A DNA stretch of 42,500 nt from Sphingomonas baiyangensis (GTDB taxonomy: Bacteria; Pseudomonadota; Alphaproteobacteria; Sphingomonadales; Sphingomonadaceae): contig NZ_SWKR01000002.1 of assembly GCF_005144715.1 (NCBI RefSeq), positions 2,314,168-2,356,667 on the forward strand. The letters are read 5' to 3'. Both the position numbers and the translations under genes were made by a program. The notes below the pieces were generated by a model. The model did not search any database. It worked only from the letters and a program-made list of their open reading frames with translations, and was not told the DNA's origin. Shown here piece after piece: positions 8,804 through 18,038 of the stretch (position 1 is the first letter of the stretch; each line of letters begins with the position of its first letter).

Positions 8804-9794
8804 GGCGCGTCTCGTCTCCCTGAGTGCGGCGGGCAGCGCGCGGCCAGAATGCCAGCCCGCCAAGGCTGCCCGTCTGCCGCATGCGATCGGCGATGACCGC
8901 CAGCAGCAGGATTCCGCCGCGCACGACATATTGATAGAAAGTGGGCACGTTGAGCAGGTTGAGCGCGTTCTGCGCCGCGCCCATGATGAGCACGCCGACG
9001 ATCACGCCCAGGATCGTGCCGACGCCGCCCGACAGCGATACGCCGCCGAGCACGCAGGCCGAAATCACCGCGAGTTCGAGCCCGACGCTGGTATTGGGCT
9101 GTCCGCTGGTGATCCGCGCGGCAAGGATGATGCCGGCGAGCCCGGCGACGAGGCCCTGGAGCGTGAACACCGCGATGCGGATGCGCGCGATCGGCACGCC
9201 CACCAGCCGCGCCGCCTCGGGATTGCCGCCGATCGCCAGCACGTTGCGGCCAAATACGGTGCGGTTGAGCACGAAGCCGAACACGCCCATGCTCGCGATC
9301 ATTGCCCAGATCGGCCAGTTGATGCCGAGGAAGCTGCCCGATCCGATCGCGTAGAACGCCTCCGAGGCGATCGCGACCGATTCGCCGCCCGATGTGAGGA
9401 AGGCGAGCCCGCGCACCATCTCCATCGTCGCCAGCGTCACGATCAGCGAATTGACCTGCAGTCCCGCCACGATCGCGCCGTTGAGCAAGCCGACGGCCGC
9501 GCCGCCCAGCAACCCCGCGACGACGCCGAGCACCACGCTGCCGCTGGCGTTCATCACCACCGCGGCAAGCACGCCCGACAAGGCGACGGTCGAGCCGACC
9601 GACAGGTCGACTTCGCGCATCGCCAGCACCAGCATCATCGTCGCGGCGATGGTGCCGACGAGCGTTACCGACAACAGCAGCCCGCGCAGATTCCGGACGC
9701 CCAGGAAATCGGGCACCGCCAGCGCGAGCACGGCAACAAGGATGAGAAGCGCAACCGCCGGGCCGGCGCGGCGGAAAATGTCGGACAGGGTCAT
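8796..9794 (-). CDS. araH: sugar ABC transporter permease, AraH-like
   Basis: Inner-membrane permease of 332 residues from the RbsC/AraH/XylH family, with about ten hydrophobic segments. The blocks REVDLSVGSTVALSGVLAAVV, GRNVLAIGGNPEAARL, SACVLGGVSLSGG and TFYQYVVRGGILLLAV are very close to E. coli AraH. In a galactonate-pathway locus the cargo is more likely D-galactose or a galactoside than L-arabinose; AraF-type systems are known to bind galactose and D-fucose too. It overlaps the ATPase gene by 4 nt (ATGA). Confidence 0.88.
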   Translation of the reverse strand: MTLSDIFRRAGPAVALLILVAVLALAVPDFLGVRNLRGLLLSVTLVGTIAATMMLVLAMREVDLSVGSTVALSGVLAAVVMNASGSVVLGVVAGLLGGAAVGLLNGAIVAGLQVNSLIVTLATMEMVRGLAFLTSGGESVAIASEAFYAIGSGSFLGINWPIWAMIASMGVFGFVLNRTVFGRNVLAIGGNPEAARLVGVPIARIRIAVFTLQGLVAGLAGIILAARITSGQPNTSVGLELAVISACVLGGVSLSGGVGTILGVIVGVLIMGAAQNALNLLNVPTFYQYVVRGGILLLAVIADRMRQTGSLGGLAFWPRAARRTQGDETRHA

Positions 9795-11314
9795 GCAGCC
9801 TCGTCGTCAAGAAAAGGATTGCGCGTGCCGCGTTCGGGCAGCGCCAGGCGCAGCAGGCGATCCGCCGTCGCGTCGGCGCGGTCGACGATGCCGGCGATCC
9901 GCCCCTCGCACATCACCACGATGCGATCGGCGACGCCCAGCACTTCGGCCATGTCGCTGGAGGCGAACAGCACGCTGCCGCCGTCCTCGGCGAAGCCGTA
10001 GATATGGCCGTAGATCTCGCTGCGCGCGCCGACGTCGATGCCGCGCGTCGGCTCGTCGAGCAGCAGGATGCGCGCGCCCGCCATCAGCCAGCGCGCGATG
10101 ATCGCCTTTTGCTGGTTGCCACCCGACAGCGTGGCGATGGCGACATCGGGCGACGCGGCCTTGACGCGCATCGTGCCGATCTGCCGCGCAGCCTCGGCGG
10201 CTTCGGTCGCGCGGCGCAAGAGCGGCGTCGCGCGCGCGAGGTTGCGCCAGGCGAGCGCCACATTCTCGCGCACCGACGCCACGGGGACGATGCCCTGGTC
10301 CTTGCGATCCTCGGGCGCGAGCGCGAGACCGGCGGCGATCGCCGCGCGCGGCTCGCCCGGCGGCAGCGCGCGGCCTTCGACCTCGACATGGCCGGCATGC
10401 GGGCGTACCGCGCCGAAGATCAGGCGGAACAGTTCGGAACGCCCCGCCCCCACCAGCCCGAACAATCCCAGCACCTCGCCGCGCGCGACCGCAAGGTCGA
10501 CGGGCGCGCGCACCCCCGGCCCCGCAAGTCCCGCGACGCGCATCGCGACATCGCCATGCGTCCGCGGGCGATAGGCGTAGATGTCGGCGATCTCGCGCCC
10601 CGCCATTGCCGCCAGCAGGCGCGGCTCGTCATCGGCGCTCACATGCTCGGCATCGAGCACATGGCGGCCGTCGCGCAGCACCGTCGCGCTGTCGGCGAGC
10701 GCGAACACCTCCTCCATGCGGTGGCTGACATAGATGATCGCCCGCCCCTCGGCGCGCAGGTCGCCGATGATCGCCATCAGCCGCTCGGTTTCGCGCGTGC
10801 TGAGGCTGCTCGTCGGCTCGTCGAACGCGATGATGCGCGCGTCGCGCAGCAGCGCACGGCCGATCTCGACCATCTGGCGCCGCCCGATCGAGAGGTCGCC
10901 GAGCCGCGTGTCGGGATCGATCGGCTCGCCCAGCCGCGCGAGCACCGCGCGGGCGCGCTCGCGCATGGCGATACGATCGAGCAGCCCATGGCGGCGCGGC
11001 AGCGCGCCAAGCAGCAGATTCTCGGCGACCGACAATTCGGGCGCCAGTTGCAGTTCCTGGTGGATGATCGCGATGCCGGCATCCTGGCTCTCGCGCGGCG
11101 AGGCGAAGCTGCGTGCCTCGCCCGCCACGGCGAGCGTGCCGCTGTCAGGGCGATACTGGCCGCCGAGGATCTTGAGCAAAGTCGACTTGCCCGCGCCATT
11201 CTCGCCGATCAGCGCGCGCACCTCGCCGCCGCGCACCGCGAAGCACACATCGTCGAGCGCGACGACGCCGGGAAAGCGTTTGCCAACGCCGCGATATTCG
11301 AGCAGCGCGGTCAT
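9791..11314 (-). CDS. araG: sugar ABC transporter ATP-binding protein, AraG-like (two ABC domains)
   Basis: Tandem ATPase of 507 residues. The first domain has Walker A GENGAGKST, signature LSIGRRQMVEI and Walker B IIAFDEPTSSLS. The second has the degenerate P-loop GLVGAGRSE, usual in this family, with LSGGNQQKAIIARWL and LLLDEPTRGID. It energises the AraH-like permease. The start ATG overlaps the stop of the binding-protein gene (ATGA), and its own stop overlaps the permease start in the same way. Confidence 0.93.
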   Translation of the reverse strand: MTALLEYRGVGKRFPGVVALDDVCFAVRGGEVRALIGENGAGKSTLLKILGGQYRPDSGTLAVAGEARSFASPRESQDAGIAIIHQELQLAPELSVAENLLLGALPRRHGLLDRIAMRERARAVLARLGEPIDPDTRLGDLSIGRRQMVEIGRALLRDARIIAFDEPTSSLSTRETERLMAIIGDLRAEGRAIIYVSHRMEEVFALADSATVLRDGRHVLDAEHVSADDEPRLLAAMAGREIADIYAYRPRTHGDVAMRVAGLAGPGVRAPVDLAVARGEVLGLFGLVGAGRSELFRLIFGAVRPHAGHVEVEGRALPPGEPRAAIAAGLALAPEDRKDQGIVPVASVRENVALAWRNLARATPLLRRATEAAEAARQIGTMRVKAASPDVAIATLSGGNQQKAIIARWLMAGARILLLDEPTRGIDVGARSEIYGHIYGFAEDGGSVLFASSDMAEVLGVADRIVVMCEGRIAGIVDRADATADRLLRLALPERGTRNPFLDDEAA

Positions 11315-12303
11315 GCGATCGCCTCGCGCGCCAGCACCTGCCGGAAATTGTCGCGGCGCATCAGCGTGCCGCTGGTAAGCGTCACGGCGGGCGGGCGGAT
11401 GCCCTGCGTGATCCAGCGGTACATCGCCGCCGCGGTGTCATAGCCATGCGCGCGCGGCGACAGCAGCACGGTGGCGAAGAAGCCCGTCGCCACCGGCTTG
11501 GCGAGATCGGCGACCGCGGCTTCCGACCCGCCGATGCCGACGCCGATGATCTGCGCGGGCGCCATCGACAGGCCCTCAGCGGCGCGCACGCCACCCAGCA
11601 CGCTCTCGTCGTTCAGCCCGATGATGATCCAGCGATCGATGCCGCCGGCCTGCGTCATCACCGGCGTCGCGGCGGTGAACGCACCTTCGGTATCGGTGGT
11701 GCGCTGCGGCGCGTCGAGGATGCGCGTAAAGCCGCGCGCGCGCAGTGCCTCGACCGCGCCGCCGGTGCGTTCGCGCGCGGTTTCGAGACTGTCGAAGGCG
11801 AGACGCAGCACGCCCGTTTCAGCGGGTGCCCAGCCGCGCCGCGCGGCCTCGGCAGCGGCAGCATCGCCCGCGAGCCGGCCGATCGCCACCGCCGAGATGC
11901 CAACATAGGGCATCGCCTCGATCGGTGCGCCATCGGCGCCCACCAGCCGGTCGTCGACGGCGAGCGCCTTCATCCCCGTATCGGCGGCGTAGCGCGCGAT
12001 CGCGGGACCGAGACGCGGATCGGGCGCGCAGATGATGAAGCCGTCGGCATAGCGTGCATAGAGCGTGCCCAGCGCCGAGAGAACGCGGTCGCCATCTTCG
12101 GCGCCGATCTCGATGAGCGTGAAGCCCAGACGGTCGGCGGCGGCGCGGGCGAAACGCCATTCGTCCTGGAACCATTGTTCCTGCGGCATCTTGACGACGA
12201 AGCCGATGCGCACGTCGTCGGGCGCGCGCGTGCAGCCCGGCAGCGCGGCACCGATGCCGAGCGCTGCCGCACGCTGAATCGCCGCTCGCCGCGATACCGG
12301 CAT
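11311..12303 (-). CDS. araF: periplasmic sugar-binding protein, AraF-like, with Tat-lipoprotein-type signal
   Basis: Substrate-binding protein of 330 residues. The N-terminus MPVSRRAAIQRAAALGIG followed by AALPGC combines a twin-arginine motif (SRRAAI) with a lipobox Cys, so it is probably a Tat-exported lipoprotein rather than the free periplasmic protein of E. coli. The mature part resembles AraF/RbsB (IGFVVKMPQEQWF, DGFIICAPD, MPYVGISA, WIIIGLNDESVLGGVRA). The ATG at 12303 follows a GGGGGA 9 nt upstream. It is first in the five-gene operon and divergent from the lactonase gene, with a shared operator-like site between. Confidence 0.9.
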   Translation of the reverse strand: MPVSRRAAIQRAAALGIGAALPGCTRAPDDVRIGFVVKMPQEQWFQDEWRFARAAADRLGFTLIEIGAEDGDRVLSALGTLYARYADGFIICAPDPRLGPAIARYAADTGMKALAVDDRLVGADGAPIEAMPYVGISAVAIGRLAGDAAAAEAARRGWAPAETGVLRLAFDSLETARERTGGAVEALRARGFTRILDAPQRTTDTEGAFTAATPVMTQAGGIDRWIIIGLNDESVLGGVRAAEGLSMAPAQIIGVGIGGSEAAVADLAKPVATGFFATVLLSPRAHGYDTAAAMYRWITQGIRPPAVTLTSGTLMRRDNFRQVLAREAIA

Positions 12304-12365
12304 GTCTGTGTGTCCCCCCTCGCCCGTGCCGCGCATGATGCGCGGATGAATCGACAAGCCCATCT

Positions 12366-12379
12366 TTATATCATACTTA
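12366..12379. promoter_or_regulatory. operator-like motif, site A (GntR regulon)
   Basis: TTATATCATACTTA, the exact reverse complement of site B at 18039-18052. It lies between the divergent araF-like operon (start 12303) and the SMP-30 lactonase gene (start 12399), in an AT-rich stretch that contrasts with the GC-rich surroundings. The core GTATGAT resembles the degenerate GT-N3-AC pattern of FadR-subfamily GntR operators. Confidence 0.65.
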
Positions 12380-12398
12380 TTATTTGGAAAGGGTGCTT

Positions 12399-13259
12399 AT
12401 GCGCGATGATTATGCGATCCTGGTAGAAGCGGCGAACCGGCTGGGGGAGGGCCCGGCCTGGATGCGGCGCCACGATGCGCTGTTCTGGGTCGATATCGTC
12501 GCGCAGCGGCTGTGGCGGCGCGCGGCCTCGACCGGCGAGGTCGCGCATTGGGACATGCCCGCGCCCATCGGCTGGATCGTCGAGCGCGCGGGGCGCGACG
12601 ATTTCCTCATCGGCCTCAAGAGCGGCGTCGCGGCGCTCGATCTCGATCCGTTCGCGATCCACCCCGTCGCGGCACCCGAGCCCGATCGGCCCGGCAACCG
12701 GCTGAACGACGCCAAGGTCGATGCCGCCGGCCGACTGTGGTTCGGATCGAAGGACGATGTCGGCGACGCGCCCTCGGGCGCGCTCTACCGGCTCGATCCC
12801 GATGGCGCGCTGTCGCGGCACGACGACGGCTATATCGTCACCAACGGCCCCGCCTTCAGCCCCGACGGGCGCTTTCTCTACCATAACGACAGCGGCCGCG
12901 GCCTCGTTTATCGCTATGCGCGCGACGACGATGGCGGCATTTCGGACCGGCAGGTCCTCATCACCTTCGAGGGCGACTGGGGCTATCCCGACGGCATGAC
13001 GACCGATGCCGAAGGCGGGCTGTGGATTGCGCACTGGGCGGGCAGTCGCGTCAGCCGCTTCGATCCCGACGGGCGGCTCATCCGCAGCTGGGCACTGCCC
13101 GCGCGCAACATCACCAGCTGTGCCTTTGGCGGCGAGGCGCTCGACCGGCTGTTCGTGACGTCGGCGAGCCTCGATTCACCCGGCAGCCCGGCCGATGGAG
13201 CGCTGTTCGAGATCGACCCCGGCGTTCGCGGATTGCCTGCCACCCCTTATGGCGGGTAA
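12399..13259 (+). CDS. SMP-30/gluconolactonase family lactonase (probable galactonolactonase)
   Basis: Six-bladed beta-propeller lactonase of 286 residues. Expected metal ligands are visible: Glu in RLGEGPAW (about 17), Asn in RLNDAKVD, Asn in VTNGPAFSPDG and Asp in YPDGMTTD. The blocks VDIVAQRLWR, LYRLDPDG and GGLWIAHW are typical of the family. In this locus it would hydrolyse galactonolactone, made by the SDR, to galactonate for DgoD. The ATG at 12399 has AAGG 6 nt upstream. The regulator gene follows on the same strand. Confidence 0.87.
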   Translation: MRDDYAILVEAANRLGEGPAWMRRHDALFWVDIVAQRLWRRAASTGEVAHWDMPAPIGWIVERAGRDDFLIGLKSGVAALDLDPFAIHPVAAPEPDRPGNRLNDAKVDAAGRLWFGSKDDVGDAPSGALYRLDPDGALSRHDDGYIVTNGPAFSPDGRFLYHNDSGRGLVYRYARDDDGGISDRQVLITFEGDWGYPDGMTTDAEGGLWIAHWAGSRVSRFDPDGRLIRSWALPARNITSCAFGGEALDRLFVTSASLDSPGSPADGALFEIDPGVRGLPATPYGG

Positions 13260-13305
13260 TCGATCTTCGCATATCCCGGCGTCCGTATCGGACTGGACTG
13301 TCAGC

Positions 13306-14052
13306 ATGGTGGCCAATATCTCGCCAGACGAATTCCGCACCGTCGACGACGGGCGCAACATCACCGCCAGTATCGTCAACGATCTGGGTCGCGCGATCGT
13401 GACGCAGACCTATGGCGCCGATCATCCGTTTCCAACCGAGGCCGAATTGTGCCTGCGCTACGGCGCCAGCCGTCCCGTGCTACGCGAGGCGGTGAAGATG
13501 TTGACTGCCAAGGGCCTGCTGCTCGCGCGCAAGCGCGCGGGCACTTTCGTGCAGCCCGAGAACAACTGGAACCTGCTCGACCCCGACGTGCTGCGCTGGA
13601 TGCTCGAGCGCGACTTCTCGATCGACCTGCTCATCGACTTCACCGAGATTCGCATGTCGATCGAGCCGCGTGCCGCGACGCTGGCGGCGCATGGCGCGAG
13701 CGGCCCGCAGCGCCGCGCGATCATGGCAGCGATCGAGCAGATGTTCGCCGCCGATCGCGGCGAGGCCGACGCGCTTGAGGCCGATATCGGCTTCCATATC
13801 GCGGTACTCGAGGCGAGCAACAACCGCTTCATGCGCCAGTTCACCGACCTCGTCGTCACTACGCTACGCTTCTCGATCCGGCGCACCAACGAGTACAAGG
13901 GCGTGCCGCGCGCAAGCGCCAAGGAGCACAAGCGCGTCGCCGACGCCATCGTCGCGGGCGAGCCGGCGCTGGCGGGCGCGCGGATGCGCGAACTGATCGG
14001 AGGCGCGCTCGAACTGCTGCTCGTCGCGGGCAACCACCCGTTGCGCCCCTGA
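13306..14052 (+). CDS. GntR-family transcriptional regulator, FadR/FCD subfamily
   Basis: Winged helix-turn-helix at the N-terminus (FPTEAELCLRYGASRPVLREAVKMLTAKGLL, then RKRAGTFVQPE), followed by an all-helical FCD ligand domain from about residue 90 (DFTEIRMSIEPRAA, DIGFHIAVLEASNNRF, EHKRVADAI). The His in FHIAVLEAS and in EHKRVADAI are of the type that bind metal in FCD domains. It probably senses galactonate or a pathway intermediate and acts at the four TATGAT sites of the locus. The ATG at 13306 gives 248 residues. An ATG at 13249, overlapping the lactonase stop, is an alternative start. Confidence 0.88.
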   Translation: MVANISPDEFRTVDDGRNITASIVNDLGRAIVTQTYGADHPFPTEAELCLRYGASRPVLREAVKMLTAKGLLLARKRAGTFVQPENNWNLLDPDVLRWMLERDFSIDLLIDFTEIRMSIEPRAATLAAHGASGPQRRAIMAAIEQMFAADRGEADALEADIGFHIAVLEASNNRFMRQFTDLVVTTLRFSIRRTNEYKGVPRASAKEHKRVADAIVAGEPALAGARMRELIGGALELLLVAGNHPLRP

Positions 14053-14062
14053 GCCGCGGCGC

Positions 14063-15082
14063 TCAGCCGAAGCGCAGCAGCGTGCGTGAGCGGTAGACGC
14101 CGCCCGGATCGAGACGCGTCGAGCGCAGGTGCGGCAGGTTGGCGGCGTCGGGCAGCCCCTCGGCCTCGAGGCACAGTCCCGATCGCGCGCCGAAGCGGGG
14201 GCGGCCGGGGCGCGTGGCCAGCCCGCCATCGATCCAGTCGCCCGAATAGAAATGCAACCCCGGCTGGTCGGTCGCGAGGTGCAGCGTGCGGCCGCTGACG
14301 GGATCGTGCAGCGTCGCCGCGGGCCGTACGCGCCCTGGCGGTCCGTCGATCAGCAGGCAGTGATTGTAGGCACGCGCGGCATCGATCTGCCTCGGCTCGC
14401 GATAGTCGAAGGGCGTGGCGGCGACCTCAACCTCTGCGCCTGTCGGCAGCGCCTCGGCATCGATCGGCAGGAAGCGCTGCGCGGCAATGCCCAGCACATG
14501 ATCGTCGATCGCGCCCTCGCCGTCGCCGGCAAGGTTGAAATAGGGGTGCGTGACGAGATTGACGTGCGTCGGCCGGTCGGTGCGCGCGCGATAGGCGATC
14601 AGCAGCGTGTGCGGATCGAGCAGCGCGAAGGTGGCGGTGGCGGACAGCGCTCCGGGATAACCCTGGTCGCCATCGCCGCTGACCAGCCGCATCCGCACGC
14701 CGCGCGCGAGGCGGGTGGCGCGCCAGATGCGGCGGTGGAAGCCATCGGGGCCGCCATGCAGCTGATGCCGGCCCTCGTTCGCCGCCAGCCGGTGCATCAC
14801 GCCGTCGAGCGCGAAGCGCGCATCGCGGATGCGGTTGGCGACGCGCCCGCAGGTGGCGCCCAGATACGCATCGGGCGCATCGGCGCCGCCCGCCGGATAG
14901 CGCGCGGGATCGGCATCACCGAGGATGACGTTGGCCATCGTGCCCGCACGATCGGGCGCCTCGATCGCGAGCAGCGTCGCGCCGAGCGAGGCGAGCGTCA
15001 CGCGGATGCCGCCGGCGTCGAGCACGAAGCGTTCTGCCTGACGCCCGTCGGGCAACGTCACCGCGTCGCGCGTCACTCTCAT
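14063..15082 (-). CDS. galM: aldose 1-epimerase (galactose mutarotase)
   Basis: Interconverts alpha and beta anomers of galactose, linking the alpha-anomer released by the alpha-galactosidase to a beta-specific dehydrogenase. 339 residues. Family blocks are CGRVANRI, HQLHGGPDGFHRRIW, the catalytic His in THPYFNLAGDG, and the catalytic Glu region LCLEAEGLPDAAN. It ends 10 bases from the convergent GntR stop. It lies downstream of the receptor gene on the same strand with an intrinsic terminator between, and only 20 bases separate that terminator from the ATG. Expression probably relies on readthrough. Confidence 0.88.
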   Translation of the reverse strand: MRVTRDAVTLPDGRQAERFVLDAGGIRVTLASLGATLLAIEAPDRAGTMANVILGDADPARYPAGGADAPDAYLGATCGRVANRIRDARFALDGVMHRLAANEGRHQLHGGPDGFHRRIWRATRLARGVRMRLVSGDGDQGYPGALSATATFALLDPHTLLIAYRARTDRPTHVNLVTHPYFNLAGDGEGAIDDHVLGIAAQRFLPIDAEALPTGAEVEVAATPFDYREPRQIDAARAYNHCLLIDGPPGRVRPAATLHDPVSGRTLHLATDQPGLHFYSGDWIDGGLATRPGRPRFGARSGLCLEAEGLPDAANLPHLRSTRLDPGGVYRSRTLLRFG

Positions 15083-15102
15083 CGCTCGCGGCCTCCCGCC
15101 TA

Positions 15103-15139
15103 GAAAAACGGGCGGCCCTCCGTTGCCGGAAAGCCGCCC
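15103..15139 (-). terminator. intrinsic terminator after the TonB-dependent receptor gene
   Basis: On the minus strand GGGCGGC (15133-15139) pairs with GCCGCCC (15110-15116) and is followed by GTTTTTCT. The stem is 7 bp with a 16-nt loop and a T5 run. It lies between the receptor stop (15155) and the galM start (15082), so it may dampen rather than stop transcription into galM. Confidence 0.7.
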
Positions 15140-15154
15140 ACCCCCTTTTGGCGT

Positions 15155-17980
15155 TCAGAAGTTGGTGCGCAAGCCGATCATGATGCGGCGGCCCTGCGTC
15201 GATTCGGTAATCAGCCGCTCCTCGAAGCGCGAGAAGCTGCGGAACCGCTCGTCGGTGAGGTTCAGCACCTCGCCGAACACCGAGACATTGTCGTTGATCT
15301 TCGCCGAGGTGCTTAGGTCGATCTGGTTGTAGGCGACGATCTGCTCGGGCTGGCTCTGCGGGCCGAAGGTCTGGCGCAGGAACGGCGCGCGCCAGTTGTA
15401 CGCGCCGCGCAGCATGAAGAAATCATCCTCGTAGAACAGGATGACGTTGGCGGTGTCGGACAGCCCCTCGACGTTGAACGTCTGGTTGCTGAGCGACGGA
15501 TCGAAGCGGATCGAGCTTTCGACGAGCGTGTAGTTGGCGGTGACGCCCATGTTGCTGAGCGGCCCCGGCAGGAAATCGAACGTCGACTGGACCGAAAATT
15601 CGACGCCGTAGACCTCGCCGTCCTGGCTGTTGAACGGCCGGTTGGCGATGAACGGCAGGCCGAAATATTCCTCCTGCTGCTGGCCCGAGATGATGAAGTT
15701 CTGGAGCTTCTTGTAGAAGCCGGCGACCGAGGCGTAGCTGGTGCGGCTGAAATAATAGTCGACCGCGGCATCGGCGTTCCAGGCGAGGAACGGGCGCAGG
15801 AACGGGTTGCCGCCGCTCACCGTGCTCGAGGCCGGCGGACGGAACACGAAATCCTGTGATAGCCCCAGCCGCGTCAGCGTCGGCCGCGTCAGCGTACGCG
15901 AACCCGCAAGGCGCAGCGTCAGCTGGTCGGTCAGGTCGAAACGCAGGTTCAGCGTCGGCAGCAGATAGGTGTACTGGTTGCTTGCCGTCACCGGGATCGT
16001 CGGGCTGTAGACGGGCACCGCCGCGGTCGGATCGGCGGGGTTCTGGATCACGTCGAGCAACGTCACCGAGAAGCCGGTGACGAACACATCGGTATGCACC
16101 AGCCGCGCGCCCGCCATCGCGGTGAAGCGGCCAAGGCCCAGATCGGCCTCGAACGCGCCTTGCAGATAGGCCGAATAGGTGTTCTCGCGCACCGTGCCCG
16201 ATCCGCGATCGCGATCGATGGGATCGAGGCTGTTGTTGTTGCCGCGATAGACCGCGAGGAAGCGCTGGCGCGCGGCGATGCGATCGGCCTCGGTGGCGCC
16301 CGAATTGACCTGGTTCACCGCTTCGGGTGATCCGTAGAAGGCGACGAGCGCATCGCGGTCATAGGTCAGCCAGCTCAGATTGCGGCCGAGCACGTCGGCG
16401 TTGAACTCGCTGAACAGGCTGCTCGGCGCGACCGCCAGATAGCCGCAATAGAAGCAGCCGAGCGGCTCGGGCGATTCGCGCACCTGCGTCGTCTTCTTGC
16501 GGTTGGTGTAGAGCACGCCGGCGCGCAGGCTGTCGAGGAAGCCGTCGGTCTCCCATGTCACGTCGATGCTGCCCTGGTTGACCGTATCGCTGTTGCGGCC
16601 GCCGCGTTCGGAGCAGCAGTGCAGGCGCGGCGCCGAATTGTCGTTGGTCGGCAGCACGTTGGTCATCGTCGGCAGCCCGTCGGGCCCATCGAGCACGAAG
16701 GTGGGCGTGACGCCGATCTGCCGCGTGCCGACGACGTAGAACAGCTGGTCCGAATTGTTGCGCGTGTTCGAATGCGATCCGTCGAAATCGACGGTCAGCG
16801 TGTCCGACACGCGCCATTCGGCGTTGAGGCCGAGCTGATAGGTGCGCGCGTTCTGCGGATTGGTGGCAAGGATGTTGTCCGATGCGAGGCCCGCCGTTGC
16901 GGTCGCAGGCAGCACGGTGAACTGCGTCGCGGTACGGTTCTCGTTGATCGTCGCGCTCGTGATGCGCGCGGGGTCGACATAATAGCCGAGCTGGTTGGTG
17001 ACGCTGTCGGTCTTCTGCTGCGTGTAGAGCGCATCGAACTCGAAGCGCAGCGCGTCCGACGCCACATAGTCGACCGCGAAGGTGCCGCCGATGCGCTCGC
17101 GATTGTTGCGCGTCGAGGTGAAGTTGAGCGTGCGCGGCAGCGCCACGCCCAGCCCCTGCGCCGAAGGCGTATCGCGCACGCCGTCGCCATTGGTGTCGAT
17201 ATTCTGGTTGATGATCCAGCCGTCGGTCGAGATGTTCGAGAGGCGCGAGATGCGCTTGTCGTAGATGAAGCTGGCGAGCACGCCGAAGCTGCGGTCGGCG
17301 TTCGAATTGCTCAGCACGCCCGAGATGATCGGCGTCACTTCGTCCGAGGTATTGTCGTGCACGCCCGCCGCGCTGCCCGCGAAGCGCAGGCCGGCGCGGT
17401 CGGTGGGGCGCGCGGTGCGCAGGATCACCGTCGATCCGATGCCGCCTTCCTGCAGCCGCGCTTCGGACGACTTGTAGACTTCGGCGCCGGTGATGAGCTC
17501 GGACGACAGGATGTCGAACGAGAAGGAGCGCCCGCCGCCCTCGGTCGAGAGCAGGCGGTTGTTGAGCAGCACGGTGTTGAACTCGGGGCCGAGGCCGCGA
17601 ACGGTGATACCGCGCCCCTCGCCATTGACGCGATCGATGGCGACGCCGGTGATGCGCTGGAGCGATTCGGCAATGTTGGCATCGGGGAAGTTGCCGATAT
17701 CCTCGGCCGAGATCGCATCGACCACGCCGATCGTCTCGCGCTTCAGCTCGAGCGCGCGGTCGAGCGACCCGCGAATGCCGGTAACGACGATCTCGCCTTC
17801 GGCAGCCTGCGGATCGATCTGGGCGCCGGTCGGCTGCGGCAGCGGATCGGTCTGCGAAGCGGGATTGTCGGCCGGCGGCGTCGCCTCGTCCTTGCCAGCA
17901 CGCTCGCTCGCCAGCGCCGGCGATGTCAGCAACAGCCCGAACGCCACGCCCGACATCAGCTTCGTCGCGAAAGATTGCAT
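15155..17980 (-). CDS. TonB-dependent receptor for (alpha-)galactosides, Caulobacter/Xanthomonas type
   Basis: Outer-membrane receptor of 941 residues from the ATG at 17980. The signal peptide MQSFATKLMSGVAFGLLL ends near ALA-SER. A TonB-box-like EIVVTGIR precedes the plug domain (VVDAISAEDIGNFPDANIAESLQRITG, then GITVRGLGPEFNTVLLNNR). The beta-barrel ends in RIMIGLRTNF with the required terminal Phe. Two cysteine pairs (LHCCSE and GCFYCGY) lie in predicted extracellular loops. Divergent from the alpha-galactosidase gene, with operator sites B and C between; hence probably an alpha-galacto-oligosaccharide importer. Substrate is inferred from context. Confidence 0.88.
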   Translation of the reverse strand: MQSFATKLMSGVAFGLLLTSPALASERAGKDEATPPADNPASQTDPLPQPTGAQIDPQAAEGEIVVTGIRGSLDRALELKRETIGVVDAISAEDIGNFPDANIAESLQRITGVAIDRVNGEGRGITVRGLGPEFNTVLLNNRLLSTEGGGRSFSFDILSSELITGAEVYKSSEARLQEGGIGSTVILRTARPTDRAGLRFAGSAAGVHDNTSDEVTPIISGVLSNSNADRSFGVLASFIYDKRISRLSNISTDGWIINQNIDTNGDGVRDTPSAQGLGVALPRTLNFTSTRNNRERIGGTFAVDYVASDALRFEFDALYTQQKTDSVTNQLGYYVDPARITSATINENRTATQFTVLPATATAGLASDNILATNPQNARTYQLGLNAEWRVSDTLTVDFDGSHSNTRNNSDQLFYVVGTRQIGVTPTFVLDGPDGLPTMTNVLPTNDNSAPRLHCCSERGGRNSDTVNQGSIDVTWETDGFLDSLRAGVLYTNRKKTTQVRESPEPLGCFYCGYLAVAPSSLFSEFNADVLGRNLSWLTYDRDALVAFYGSPEAVNQVNSGATEADRIAARQRFLAVYRGNNNSLDPIDRDRGSGTVRENTYSAYLQGAFEADLGLGRFTAMAGARLVHTDVFVTGFSVTLLDVIQNPADPTAAVPVYSPTIPVTASNQYTYLLPTLNLRFDLTDQLTLRLAGSRTLTRPTLTRLGLSQDFVFRPPASSTVSGGNPFLRPFLAWNADAAVDYYFSRTSYASVAGFYKKLQNFIISGQQQEEYFGLPFIANRPFNSQDGEVYGVEFSVQSTFDFLPGPLSNMGVTANYTLVESSIRFDPSLSNQTFNVEGLSDTANVILFYEDDFFMLRGAYNWRAPFLRQTFGPQSQPEQIVAYNQIDLSTSAKINDNVSVFGEVLNLTDERFRSFSRFEERLITESTQGRRIMIGLRTNF

Positions 17981-18038
17981 AGTCCGCACCCCCGGTCCTC
18001 CCTCACCCAAATCCACGATTTTTCACTCGTGTTCAAAT

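Noticed and set aside
8796..11314. L-arabinose utilisation operon
   Set aside because: The transporter is AraGH-like, but no arabinose catabolic gene is present and dgoD/dgoK/dgoA point to galactonate; transporter cargo is left open.
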